Source: an uncultured Aquimarina sp. (GTDB lineage Bacteria > Bacteroidota > Bacteroidia > Flavobacteriales > Flavobacteriaceae). From it: DNA of 64,000 bases. The notes under the pieces were generated by a model that did not search any database, was not told where the DNA came from, and saw only the letters and a list, made by a program, of their open reading frames with translations. Shown here one piece after another: positions 18,552 to 27,697 of this stretch. Within the stretch, counting starts at the first letter, position 1, and every line of letters starts with the position of its first letter. A program made the translations under genes and the position numbers. The stretch spans positions 248,001-312,000 of the forward strand of contig CANMLL010000001.1 in assembly GCA_947498775.1 (NCBI GenBank). The letters run 5' to 3'.

Positions 18552-19565
18552 TTATTTTATCTCATACGTTTCACCTGAAAAAAATAAGTCGTCAGTTTTG
18601 GTAAAAGATGAATTGGCCTTTACTTTTTTGGTTTGCTCATTTTCCCGTTCTTCAAGGGTTATATCATCATAGCTTCTGATGATTCCTGTTACCAAAGGAT
18701 ATTTCAATCTTACCAGCATTTGATGTAGGGTAGGATCCTTCTCCTTGGCATTATGTATCAGCAGATCTTCTTCGGTTATTCCGTTTTCGCCAATAGTAAC
18801 GACCTCTAATTTAAGGCCATTTAATAGCAATCCTTTATCCCGTGCTTTTCCAAAGATCATTGGTTTTTGGTGTTCAACAAACAGCTGTTTATCTTCACGC
18901 ACTGCTTTATCGGTATATTGTGAATAGCATCCATCATTAAAAATAGGGCAATTCTGTAATACTTCAATAAGGGAAGTGCCTTTAAATTTCTCAGCTTCGA
19001 TAAACAGCTGAGACATTTCTTTGGGTGTATTCCCACCGATTCTTGCCAGAAACCGGGCTTGGGCCCCTAATGCCAACTCTCCTGCCGAAAAAGGAGGTTG
19101 TGTATTTCCATACGGAGATGATTTTGTTTTTTGCCCCACCAATGAGGTAGGAGAGAACTGCCCCTTGGTAAGACCATAAATCTCATTGTTAAACAGCACT
19201 ATATTTAAATCAACATTTCTTCGAAGTACATGAATAAAATGATTTCCTCCAATAGCCATAGAGTCCCCATCTCCTGTGATAACCCAAACGCTCAAATTAG
19301 AGTTGGCTAACTTTGCGCCGGTTGCAATTGCAGGAGCCCTGCCATGAATACTGTGCATGCCATAGGTATCCATGTAATAAGGAAAACGAGAAGAACAACC
19401 GATTCCGGAAATGAAAACAACATTTTCCTTTTTTACGCCCATTTCGGGAAGTGCTTTTTGCATGGCTCGTAAAATCACATAGTCATCACAACCCGGGCAC
19501 CATCTCACTTCCTGATCACTTGCAAAATCTTTGAATGTATATACTTTTACTTCTGTTGTGTTCAT
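18552..19565 (-). CDS. 2-oxoacid:ferredoxin oxidoreductase, beta subunit
   Basis: A 337-residue ThDP- and 4Fe-4S-binding beta subunit of a 2-oxoglutarate/pyruvate-type ferredoxin oxidoreductase. It reads WCPGCDDYVILRAMQ near the N-terminus, then FISGIGCSSRFPYYMDTYGMHSIHGRAPAIATG, the ThDP motif ITGDGDSMAIGGNHFIH ending in NNEIYGLTKGQFSPTS, and a later GCYSQ; CPGC, GCSSR and GCYS supply the cluster cysteines. With the alpha subunit just upstream (4-base overlap) it should oxidatively decarboxylate a 2-oxoacid and reduce ferredoxin. The two-subunit arrangement with a fused gamma-alpha chain is that of KorAB-type enzymes, so 2-oxoglutarate is the likeliest substrate, but the sequence read by eye does not decide this. 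Confidence 0.92.
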   Translation of the reverse strand: MNTTEVKVYTFKDFASDQEVRWCPGCDDYVILRAMQKALPEMGVKKENVVFISGIGCSSRFPYYMDTYGMHSIHGRAPAIATGAKLANSNLSVWVITGDGDSMAIGGNHFIHVLRRNVDLNIVLFNNEIYGLTKGQFSPTSLVGQKTKSSPYGNTQPPFSAGELALGAQARFLARIGGNTPKEMSQLFIEAEKFKGTSLIEVLQNCPIFNDGCYSQYTDKAVREDKQLFVEHQKPMIFGKARDKGLLLNGLKLEVVTIGENGITEEDLLIHNAKEKDPTLHQMLVRLKYPLVTGIIRSYDDITLEERENEQTKKVKANSSFTKTDDLFFSGETYEIK

Positions 19566-21421
19566 AACGATAAAAGTTGTTTAAATTTTTGCACAAGCTC
19601 GTTGTTCCCAAAGGGTAACCCCTGAATTTTGTTATATTGTGTACTATCAAAACGACTGAAGTTAGCGTTCAAAATTTTTATAAACTGTCCGTTATTTAAT
19701 TCACAGACAATTATTTTTTTGAACTTTGATAGCACATCTTCTGTGTTTTTTGGCATTGGATTGATGTAGTTAAAATGAGTAAATCCAATGTTGTCATATC
19801 CTTCTTCATGCATTTGTTTAACGGCAGAGTAGAGCGAACCATAGGTTCCTCCCCAACCTACAACCAGTAGATCGCCGGTATCTGCAAATTCGGTAGTTAG
19901 ATTTGGGATGTAGTTTTGAACCCGTTTAATTTTTTCTGCCCTGATTTTAGTCATGTATTCATGATTGTCTGGAACATACGAAACGTTACCTGTTACACGA
20001 TCTTTTTCTAGACCCCCAACTCTATGTTCTAAACCAGGTGTTCCGGGGATTGCCCAGTTTCGGGCTAGTGTATCTTTATCGCGGTCATAGGGATGCCAAT
20101 TTTTGGTCGCTTGTTTAATAATAGTATGTTTAATATCTGGCATTGCATCAACAGTTTGGATTTTCCATGGGGCCGATCCATTGGCAATATAGCCATCACT
20201 TAATAATACAACCGGAGTCATGTGCTCTAGTGCAAGTTTGGCAGCTTCGTAGGCATAATTGAAACAATTTTCCGGGGTACTGGAAGCTATAACTATAACA
20301 GGGCTTTCGCCATTTCTGCCATACATTGCTTGTAACAGGTCAGATTGCTCTGTTTTGGTTGGCAATCCTGTGGAGGGGCCTCCTCGCTGGACATTAACCA
20401 CGACCAGAGGTAACTCGATCATCATAGCCAGCCCTAATGCCTCTCCTTTTAATGCCAAACCGGGTCCAGAGGTGGTCGTAATCGCCAAATCCCCTGCAAA
20501 TGAAGCACCAATAGCAGCGGTTATACCCGCTATTTCATCCTCGGCCTGAAGTGTTTTTACTCCAAAATGTTTGTGTTTTGCCAATTCGTGTAAAATGTCT
20601 GATGCCGGGGTAATAGGGTATGAGCCCAAAAATAATTGTAAGCCCGTTTTTTCAGCGGCAGCCAAAAATCCCCAGGCTGTAGCTGTGTTACCCATAATAA
20701 TTCTATAAGTGCCTGGGCTCATTTTGGCCGGAGCAATTGTATATGCGTTAGGAATTAATTCTATGGTTTCAGCAAAATAATAACCTGCATTTAGTACTTT
20801 GGTATTTGCTTCAATAATCTGGGGTTTGGATTTAAACTTCTTGTTGAAAAAATCAATTGTATATTCTCTTGAGCGATCATACATCCAGTAGACCATTCCT
20901 AAAGCAAACATATTCTTACTTCGTAGAATACTTTTATTGTCTAGCCCTTTGACATCTTTTAAGGCTTCTTTTGTTAAAGAGGTCATGGTTACCTCGATAA
21001 CCCTATAGTTTTCAAGACTTCCGTCCTCAAGTGGATTAGATTCGTATTGAGCTTTTTCTAAATTTTTTTTTGAAAAGGAATCAGTGTCAACAATAATAGT
21101 ATGTCCTGGCTTTACAGCGTGCAAGTTGGTTTTTAAACCAGCGGGATTCATGGCGACCAATAAATCTACGTTGTCACCAGGAGTGCTAATCTCTATGCTT
21201 CCAATGTGTACTTGAAATCCTGATACGCCATATAAACTTCCTTGTGGGGCTCTAATTTCTGCAGGATAGTTAGGAAATGTGGCAACATCATTTCCAAACA
21301 TTGCCGAAGTGTCAGAAAACTGAGAACCCGTTAATTGCATCCCATCACCAGAGTCGCCAGCAAACCTTATGACTACAGCTTCTAAAACCTTTTGCTTATT
21401 ATTGGGTTGGTCTATAGTCAT
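19562..21421 (-). CDS. 2-oxoacid:ferredoxin oxidoreductase, fused gamma-alpha subunit
   Basis: A 619-residue subunit (from the ATG at 21419-21421). The gamma-type domain comes first (about 10-190: VVIRFAGDSGDGMQLTGSQF, LVAMNPAGL), then the pyrimidine-binding alpha domain (about 210-430: GNTATAWGFLAAAE, SYPITPASDILHELA, QAEDEIAGITAAIGASFAG, TTSGPGLALKGEALGLAM, RGGPSTGLPTKTEQSDLLQA), then a transketolase C-like domain. An upstream in-frame ATG at 21451 would add ten residues (MKCFLNPVYI) that do not look like part of the family, so the later start is preferred. The stop overlaps the beta-subunit start by 4 bases. It provides an alternative, ferredoxin-linked route beside the NAD-linked sucAB complex. 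Confidence 0.92.
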   Translation of the reverse strand: MTIDQPNNKQKVLEAVVIRFAGDSGDGMQLTGSQFSDTSAMFGNDVATFPNYPAEIRAPQGSLYGVSGFQVHIGSIEISTPGDNVDLLVAMNPAGLKTNLHAVKPGHTIIVDTDSFSKKNLEKAQYESNPLEDGSLENYRVIEVTMTSLTKEALKDVKGLDNKSILRSKNMFALGMVYWMYDRSREYTIDFFNKKFKSKPQIIEANTKVLNAGYYFAETIELIPNAYTIAPAKMSPGTYRIIMGNTATAWGFLAAAEKTGLQLFLGSYPITPASDILHELAKHKHFGVKTLQAEDEIAGITAAIGASFAGDLAITTTSGPGLALKGEALGLAMMIELPLVVVNVQRGGPSTGLPTKTEQSDLLQAMYGRNGESPVIVIASSTPENCFNYAYEAAKLALEHMTPVVLLSDGYIANGSAPWKIQTVDAMPDIKHTIIKQATKNWHPYDRDKDTLARNWAIPGTPGLEHRVGGLEKDRVTGNVSYVPDNHEYMTKIRAEKIKRVQNYIPNLTTEFADTGDLLVVGWGGTYGSLYSAVKQMHEEGYDNIGFTHFNYINPMPKNTEDVLSKFKKIIVCELNNGQFIKILNANFSRFDSTQYNKIQGLPFGNNELVQKFKQLLSL

Positions 21422-21609
21422 GATATATACGGGGTTTAAAAAACACTTCAATTTATCAAAAATTGACCAAATTGTGGTGAAATACCCCCATATTTAACCT
21501 TACTTTTTAAATTGAAGAATGATTTTTATTGTATGGTATGGTACCTGATAAAAATAACGTAGAGACAGAGGATAAGTTGTTACAGAAGAAAGTATGGATG
21601 TTCTGAGAT

Positions 21610-22536
21610 TTATGATAATACCATCTCTTGGTAGCTCACTATTGTTTTGTATCTTTTTTTATTAAAATACTCCATATCGGAAGCGGTTCCTGTTACCAAA
21701 ATAAAATCGCCACCCCAACCACCTAAACTTTTTATACTTCTTGCATAATCAGGAAATAACCTTGATTTTACAGTTTCGGTTTTAATGATTTTTGAAATAA
21801 TTTCTTCATGTGCATCGATAAGCTTTTCAAATGCTTCAATAGTCGTGCAATCGACCATCTTTGAGGTGATTTCTTTAATAGCCTCTTCTGCTTTATCAAA
21901 ATCTTTTAAGGGTAAAGATTGGTATCGCTTAATAGATTCCTTGCTATCTTGTTTTTGATTTAGATATACAAAGAAAATGTTTTCCTTGAATGGGGGGTCA
22001 AAACTAATTTCTTTGATAATAGGTTTACCTTCGGTACGTGTATATAGTATTGGTGTATCATATTGCGCACAAGCTATATCATATCCACTACCACCAAAAC
22101 TTTTTTCTAATAGTGCAAAGGCATCCACTTTTGCCCACTGTGCTATATTATTAATCAGAGTAGATGAAGATCCAAGTCCCCACAGGCGGTCAAACTCTAA
22201 TCGTGCTTCAATACGATGTCCATGTCCGGAAGAAAGAAAATTAGGATTTAGCTCTTTTGCAGTGTTAAGAATGTTAAGTAAAATAGCCGTTACCTCATCA
22301 GGTTCTGCATCTATTTTGAGTGGTTTTATAAGATTTTCTTCAATGATTAATACTGTTTCAAACCAACAATTTCCATCTTCATCAAGGCTTTTCCAGCTAA
22401 TTGTACCGGTTTCATTTTCTTCAATAAATAACCACTGTCCTTTTCTGGTAGGAATAGCCAAGGCTTCAACGTCATCTAAAACTAAATATTCTGCGGTGAG
22501 TAGTAGTTTGCCGTGACTGTAAAAGGACTTTTTCAT
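21610..22536 (-). CDS. GHMP kinase, GYDIA family (mevalonate pathway)
   Basis: A 308-residue GHMP-superfamily kinase. It begins SFYSHGKLLLTAEYLVLDDVEALAIPT, the usual GK-LL-GEY-like start, contains the ATP-binding glycine/serine motif WGLGSSSTL, and the family-naming motif GSGYDIACAQYDTPILY. A C-terminal glycine-rich motif GGWGGDFILV corresponds to GHMP motif 3. The gene lies 15 bases after the HMG-CoA reductase gene in the same direction, so it very probably phosphorylates mevalonate or phosphomevalonate for isoprenoid synthesis. Which of these steps it catalyses is not settled by the sequence. Cytoplasmic; no odd features. Confidence 0.88.
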   Translation of the reverse strand: MKKSFYSHGKLLLTAEYLVLDDVEALAIPTRKGQWLFIEENETGTISWKSLDEDGNCWFETVLIIEENLIKPLKIDAEPDEVTAILLNILNTAKELNPNFLSSGHGHRIEARLEFDRLWGLGSSSTLINNIAQWAKVDAFALLEKSFGGSGYDIACAQYDTPILYTRTEGKPIIKEISFDPPFKENIFFVYLNQKQDSKESIKRYQSLPLKDFDKAEEAIKEITSKMVDCTTIEAFEKLIDAHEEIISKIIKTETVKSRLFPDYARSIKSLGGWGGDFILVTGTASDMEYFNKKRYKTIVSYQEMVLS

Positions 22537-22551
22537 GTATCTATTATGGTA

Positions 22552-23868
22552 TTATTTTCTTAATTTTTCGATTTGAGTAGCGACATCACTATGAGTAACC
22601 GTATTTGTCTTAAAATATTTTATAAGTTGTACTTTTTCGATCTCTGTGGCTTCAAATTGATTGAGGATATTCATGAGATGCATTTTCATATGACCTCGTT
22701 GAATTCCTGTAGTAATCAACGAATTAATGGCAGCAAAATTCTGAGCAAGACCTGCTACTGCAGTAATTTCCATTAATTTTTTGGCATTAGGTTTTCCCAG
22801 CAACTGCAATGCAAGTTTAACCAAGGGATGTAGATTGGTTAATCCACCAACGGTTCCAAGGGCCAGGGGTATTTCGATTGAAAAAGTAAAAATGTTGTTT
22901 TTTATTTCGGCGTGGGTAAGACTAGTATATTTTCCGTTTCTTGAGGCGTATGCATGAGCACCGGCTTCAATAGCTCTAAAATCATTTCCAGTCGCCAAAA
23001 CGACAGCATCAATACCATTCATGATTCCTTTATTATGCGTAACAGCTCGATAGGGTTCAATTTCGGCAATGTTGACTGCTCTTACAAACTTTTTGGCATA
23101 TTGTTTTGCTGATAGTTGGGTAGTGTTGGGTAATTCATTAACCGAACAAGATACCGATGCTCTTACCAGACACTCGGGAACATAATTAGAGAGAATACTC
23201 ATAATAATCTCGATATTCTTTTCTGTTTCGGTAAACCCACTGTATTCTTTTGCTTCAGAAACCAGGGTCTTTGCAAACTGTTCCAGACAGGAATTAATAA
23301 AATTAGCCCCCATGGCGTCTGCTGTTTCGAAGGTGCAGTGTAATTGGTAGTAATTGCTAATTTCTGAAGTCTTATCTCTTAGTTCAATTTCTTTTACTCC
23401 GCCACCCCGTTTTTCCATGTTTTTAGTGATATGGGAAGCAGAAGCAATTAGAATGTCTTGAGTTTTATTAAAGAATTGATTAAGTTTTTCTACATTTCCG
23501 GTATAGGTAAAATGAACTTGCCCGACTTTTATGGCAGAAAGTACTTTGGCCTTAAAACCTCCTCGAGTTTGCCAGAATTTGGCGGCTTTACTGGCCGCTG
23601 CAACAACCGAACTTTCTTCAATAGTCATTGGTATTGTATAGCGTTTACCATTGATCAAAAAATTAGGAGCAACCGAAAAAGGCAAATAATAATTAGAAAT
23701 CGTATTTTCTGTAAACTCATCATGAAGGCGTTGTAGCTGGTCATCAGAATTCCAATAGGTGATTAGGGTATTTGTAGCAGTTACATCATTGTCAAAATGA
23801 TGTTCTGCCAACCACTTGATTTTATCTGCTTTAGAGAGTTTAGAAAATCCAGAAACTATAGGAGCCAT
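22552..23868 (-). CDS. mvaA: Hydroxymethylglutaryl-CoA reductase (class II type)
   Basis: A 438-residue HMG-CoA reductase. It has the N-terminal ISGFSKLSKADKIKWL-type segment (here IVSGFSKLSKADKI), TIPMTIEESSVVAAASKAAKFW at the substrate site, DAMGANFINSCLEQFA, the catalytic region ATGNDFRAIEAGAHAYASRNGKYTSLT, and LGTVGGLTNLHPLVK near the C-terminus. It lacks the N-terminal membrane anchor of eukaryotic enzymes and matches the compact bacterial class II ('degradative') form. In flavobacteria this enzyme works in the biosynthetic direction, reducing HMG-CoA to mevalonate, and the adjacent GHMP kinase fits that. It is the first gene of the pair, with a good promoter box about 26 bases upstream. 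Confidence 0.93.
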   Translation of the reverse strand: MAPIVSGFSKLSKADKIKWLAEHHFDNDVTATNTLITYWNSDDQLQRLHDEFTENTISNYYLPFSVAPNFLINGKRYTIPMTIEESSVVAAASKAAKFWQTRGGFKAKVLSAIKVGQVHFTYTGNVEKLNQFFNKTQDILIASASHITKNMEKRGGGVKEIELRDKTSEISNYYQLHCTFETADAMGANFINSCLEQFAKTLVSEAKEYSGFTETEKNIEIIMSILSNYVPECLVRASVSCSVNELPNTTQLSAKQYAKKFVRAVNIAEIEPYRAVTHNKGIMNGIDAVVLATGNDFRAIEAGAHAYASRNGKYTSLTHAEIKNNIFTFSIEIPLALGTVGGLTNLHPLVKLALQLLGKPNAKKLMEITAVAGLAQNFAAINSLITTGIQRGHMKMHLMNILNQFEATEIEKVQLIKYFKTNTVTHSDVATQIEKLRK

Positions 23869-23893
23869 TATGTCATAATAGTATTAGTGCACT

Positions 23894-23901
23894 CAAATAT
23901 A
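23894..23901 (-). promoter_or_regulatory. Putative -7 promoter box of the HMG-CoA reductase operon
   Basis: The minus strand reads TATATTTG (TAnnTTTG), placing transcription start near 23887, about 19 bases before the ATG at 23868. No good -33 TTG is seen. Confidence 0.45.
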
Positions 23902-24030
23902 CTATTCTGTTTTGGGATATACATAATTCGAATGTATTTGCTGTAATTTTGATGAATCATAATAGGATTGGTTAATAGATTAGATTTTAATAATATGTTA
24001 AAAAAAATCGCGTTTGGAGCCATGATTTTA

Positions 24031-24060
24031 TTGTATTTAACAGCAATTGTTGTATTTTTC
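24031..24060 (+). promoter_or_regulatory. Putative promoter of the S9 peptidase-POT operon
   Basis: TTG (24031-24033), a 19-base spacer and TATTTTTC (24053-24060; one mismatch to TAnnTTTG). A start near 24067 would give a leader of about 40 bases to the ATG at 24108. Confidence 0.45.
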
Positions 24061-24107
24061 ACGGATTTTTTAGTATTCTTGACGCTAACAATTTTTAAAA
24101 CTATGAT

Positions 24108-26279
24108 ATGAAGATTACAAAATTGTTTTTTGGGATAACATTATTTATTGGGATTACAGCAATTGGTCAGAACAAATCTTTTACCGTAGAAGAAATTTGG
24201 AAAAAAGCCTTTGCAACTGAAGGTTTTAAGTCATTGCATTCTATGAAAAATGGAACGCAATATTCTGTTTTAGAAAAAAATAAGCTTTCTGCCGGGACCA
24301 ATATCGAAGTTTATGATTATGCAACCGGAGAAAAAGTAAAAACACTCGTTAGTTCCTCTTCAATAGATGGTTTAGATTCTTTTCAGGGGTATACCTTTAG
24401 TAAAGATGAAACCAGAATTATACTTTCGAGCCAGATCGAGCAAATATATCGCCGTTCTAAAAAGGGGATTTATCACATTTATGATGTACCATCAAATGGA
24501 GTTTTTAAGATTAGTGATAAAAAGATCCAGGCTCCTTTATTATCTCCTGATGGAAATAAGGTGGCTTATGTTATGAATAATAATATCTATATGTTAAATT
24601 TTGTGACAGGACAAGAAATTCAACTAACAGATGATGGTAAGAAAAATGAAATCATAAACGGAATCACCGACTGGGTATATGAAGAAGAGTTTGCGTTTGT
24701 AAGAGCTTTTGAATGGAGCGCTGATAGTAAAAAAATAGCTTTTATACGATTTGATGAAAGAGAAGTGCCAGAATTTTCGATGGACATTTATGGTACCAGC
24801 CTTTATCAAAAGCAACAAGTGTTTAAATATCCAAAAGCCGGAGAAAAAAATGCGAAAGTCTCTTTGTTCTTAGCTAATATTGAGGCAATGGCATTGGACG
24901 AAATAAAATTGGGAGCGTATAAGGATTTTTATATCCCACGAATTAAATGGACAAATAATCCAGATATTTTGAGTGTGCAAGTAATGAATAGACACCAAAA
25001 TAATCTGGATTTAATTTTTGTAGATGCCACAACAAAAGCACCAAAAGTAGTGCTTAATGAAAAAGATGAGGCATATATAGACGTTACAGATAATCTTACC
25101 TTTTTGGATGATAACAGCTTTATCTGGACAAGCGAAAAAGATGGATATAACCATATCTATCACTATAAAGACACTGGCGAATTAATTAACCAAGTGACAA
25201 AAGGTAATTGGGAAGTAACTAAGTATTATGGATATGATTCCAAGAATAAAAGAATATTGTATCAAAGCGTTGAGAATGGAAATATTAATAGAGATGTGTA
25301 TACCGTTACCTTAGACGGGAAAGACAAAAAGAGATTAAGTACCAAAGAAGGTTCTAATGAAGCCGAATTTAGTGCAGATTTTAGTGTGTATATCAATTAT
25401 TTCTCCAATACTACAACACCGTATGCGTATACGTTGAATGATGGATCTACCGGAAAAATGATTAGGGAGCTAAAAAACAACAAAACTTTATCCGAAAAGC
25501 TTGAAGGGTATGATGTAAGGCCTAAAGAGTTTTCTACAATAGAAGTAAATGGAGAAACACTCAATATGTGGATGATCAAACCAAAGGACTTTAGTCCAAA
25601 AAAGAAATATCCGTTAGTCATGTTTCAATATTCGGGTCCAGGATCCCAGATGGTAAAAAACACATGGAATAATCAAAGAGATTATTGGCATATGATGTTA
25701 GCGCAGCAAGGATATATTGTAGCCTGTGTTGATGGAAGAGGAACAGGCCTGAAAGGGGCAAAATTTAAAAAAGTTACTCAAAATGATCTGGGTAATCTCG
25801 AAGTTCAGGATCAGATAACCGCTGCAAAACAATTAGGAGCATTAGGGTATATAGACGCTTCAAGAATTGGGATTTGGGGATGGAGTTATGGAGGTTTTAT
25901 GTCAAGTAATTGTTTGTTTAAAGGTGCAGATACCTTTAAAATGGCCATTGCAGTGGCTCCTGTAACAAGTTGGAGGTTTTATGACACCATTTATACCGAA
26001 CGATATTTGAAGACTCCACAGGAGAATGCCAAGGGATATGATGATAATTCACCTATTAATTTTGTTAATGGATTAAAAGGGAAATTTTTGCTGGTGCATG
26101 GTAGTGCAGATGATAATGTGCATGTACAAAATACCATGCGCTTGGCAGAGGCATTAATACAGGCCAATAAGGATTTTGATTGGGCAATTTATCCTGATAA
26201 AAATCACTCGATTTCTGGTGGTAATACCAGATTACATTTATATACCAAAATGACAAACTTCATTAAAAATAACTTATAA
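24108..26279 (+). CDS. Dipeptidyl peptidase IV-like S9 family serine peptidase
   Basis: A 723-residue exported prolyl-oligopeptidase-clan enzyme. The signal peptide ends near residue 21 (TAIGQ). A beta-propeller of DPP-IV type spans about 40-480 and includes WVYEEEF, the Glu-containing motif that holds the peptide N-terminus in DPP-IV. The alpha/beta-hydrolase domain (about 490-723) carries GWSYGGF (Ser593), HGSADDNVH (Asp669) and KNHSISG (His700) as the catalytic triad. It should release N-terminal dipeptides (typically X-Pro or X-Ala) from peptides in the periplasm. Two POT-family di/tripeptide symporters follow within 18 and 8 bases, which fits a peptide-scavenging operon. Confidence 0.94.
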   Translation: MKITKLFFGITLFIGITAIGQNKSFTVEEIWKKAFATEGFKSLHSMKNGTQYSVLEKNKLSAGTNIEVYDYATGEKVKTLVSSSSIDGLDSFQGYTFSKDETRIILSSQIEQIYRRSKKGIYHIYDVPSNGVFKISDKKIQAPLLSPDGNKVAYVMNNNIYMLNFVTGQEIQLTDDGKKNEIINGITDWVYEEEFAFVRAFEWSADSKKIAFIRFDEREVPEFSMDIYGTSLYQKQQVFKYPKAGEKNAKVSLFLANIEAMALDEIKLGAYKDFYIPRIKWTNNPDILSVQVMNRHQNNLDLIFVDATTKAPKVVLNEKDEAYIDVTDNLTFLDDNSFIWTSEKDGYNHIYHYKDTGELINQVTKGNWEVTKYYGYDSKNKRILYQSVENGNINRDVYTVTLDGKDKKRLSTKEGSNEAEFSADFSVYINYFSNTTTPYAYTLNDGSTGKMIRELKNNKTLSEKLEGYDVRPKEFSTIEVNGETLNMWMIKPKDFSPKKKYPLVMFQYSGPGSQMVKNTWNNQRDYWHMMLAQQGYIVACVDGRGTGLKGAKFKKVTQNDLGNLEVQDQITAAKQLGALGYIDASRIGIWGWSYGGFMSSNCLFKGADTFKMAIAVAPVTSWRFYDTIYTERYLKTPQENAKGYDDNSPINFVNGLKGKFLLVHGSADDNVHVQNTMRLAEALIQANKDFDWAIYPDKNHSISGGNTRLHLYTKMTNFIKNNL

Positions 26280-26297
26280 ATTATTTAAACTAACATA

Positions 26298-27689
26298 ATG
26301 GCAAATACAGTTAAAGCGGCTCATCAAAAAGAGCTTTTTGGACACCCGGTAGGATTATACATATTATTTTTTACAGAAATGTGGGAACGATTTTCCTATT
26401 ATGGAATGCGAGCACTTTTTGTATTGTATCTTACAACTAAAACTGTAGATGAAAATCCAGGTTTAGGATGGTCATCAGGAGAAGCTTTGGCTCTTTATGG
26501 TTGGTACACGATGTTAGTATATGTAGCATCTATCCCCGGGGGATGGATTGCTGATAAATTTCTAGGGCAAAAGAAATCGGTATTAGTAGGAGGGCTTCTG
26601 TTAGTAGCAGGGCATAGTATTTTAGCAGTTGAAGAAATGTGGGCATGGTATTCTGGTCTTGGTTTGATTATAGCCGGAGTAGGAATGTTAAAACCAAATA
26701 TTTCTACGATGGTAGGAGGTTTGTATAAACAAGGAGATATACGCAGAGATAAAGGATTTACGATTTTTTACATAGGAATTAATCTAGGTGCTTTTTTATC
26801 TAGTTTAATTGTTGGCTATGTTGGAGAAGTACATGGTTGGCATTATGGTTTTGGTCTTGCAGGAATTGGAATGGCCTTGGGATTATTACAATATCTCTTA
26901 GGTCAAAAATATCTGGAAAATGTTGGAAATTTCTTAGGAAATTCTGGAAAAAAAGAAGATAAAGATGCAATGAAAAGACCATTGACTAAGATTGAAAAAG
27001 ATAGAATAGTTGTACTTCTGATTTCATTCTTATTGGTAATTGTTTTCTGGGGCGCGTTTGAGCAAGCGGGAGGATTAATGAATATTTATGCCAAAGAAAA
27101 AACAAACAGGATGTTGATGGGTTGGGAAGTTCCGGCTTCTTGGTTCCAATCTTTAAATGCCATGTTTATTATTTTCTTGGGAACTTCAGTAGCATGGTAT
27201 TGGGCAAGCAGAAAACTAAAAAGTAAGGTGTCTAGCTCTTTGTTTAAAATGATTATTGGACTGGTAATCATGGGAACGGGATTCTTTTTTATGACAGCTG
27301 CTTCTATGGAGTTTAATTCAAATGGTTCATCTGCAATGTATTGGTTGGTATTAGCCTATTTATTTCATACAATAGGTGAACTTTGTATCTCACCGGTAGC
27401 TTTATCTTTCATTACCAAATTAGCTCCAGTAAAATATGGAGCATTGATGATGGGAGTATATTTTGCGATGACTGGATTAGGAAACAAACTTGCTGGGTTA
27501 CTAGGAGAATCTGCGGAAAGTTTAGGAGAGTTTACGATTTTTACCGGAATAGCAGTGTTCTGTGTGATTTTTGGATTACTAGTAATGATATTCAGAAAGA
27601 AATTGGAAATACTTACTCATGGGGTAGAAGATAAAGAAGGTACTATTCATGAGGAAGCAGAAGGTTTCGAATTAGCAGATACCGAATAA
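26298..27689 (+). CDS. POT-family proton-coupled peptide transporter (first of two)
   Basis: A 463-residue member of the proton-dependent oligopeptide transporter family (MFS fold). The first helix carries the family motif FTEMWERFSYYGMRALFVLYL (ExxERFxYY), with GGWIADKFLGQKKSV as the MFS loop 2-3 motif, NIGINLGAF-like residues in FYIGINLGAFLSSL, and the late motif FHTIGELCISPVALSFITKLAP. About 12-14 membrane helices. It imports di- and tripeptides, probably those released by the S9 peptidase encoded immediately upstream. The next gene is a paralogue. Confidence 0.94.
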   Translation: MANTVKAAHQKELFGHPVGLYILFFTEMWERFSYYGMRALFVLYLTTKTVDENPGLGWSSGEALALYGWYTMLVYVASIPGGWIADKFLGQKKSVLVGGLLLVAGHSILAVEEMWAWYSGLGLIIAGVGMLKPNISTMVGGLYKQGDIRRDKGFTIFYIGINLGAFLSSLIVGYVGEVHGWHYGFGLAGIGMALGLLQYLLGQKYLENVGNFLGNSGKKEDKDAMKRPLTKIEKDRIVVLLISFLLVIVFWGAFEQAGGLMNIYAKEKTNRMLMGWEVPASWFQSLNAMFIIFLGTSVAWYWASRKLKSKVSSSLFKMIIGLVIMGTGFFFMTAASMEFNSNGSSAMYWLVLAYLFHTIGELCISPVALSFITKLAPVKYGALMMGVYFAMTGLGNKLAGLLGESAESLGEFTIFTGIAVFCVIFGLLVMIFRKKLEILTHGVEDKEGTIHEEAEGFELADTE

Positions 27690-27697
27690 GTACCTAT

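Noticed and set aside
21977..22516. 179-codon plus-strand frame antisense to the GHMP kinase
   Set aside because: Mirror of kinase codons; composition (Ser-rich) is typical of antisense artefacts.
23995..24111. Plus-strand frame of 38 hydrophobic residues (MLKKIAFGAMILLY...) before the S9 peptidase gene
   Set aside because: It overlaps the predicted promoter of the peptidase operon and its stop lies inside the peptidase start; the AT-rich sequence gives hydrophobic codons by chance.
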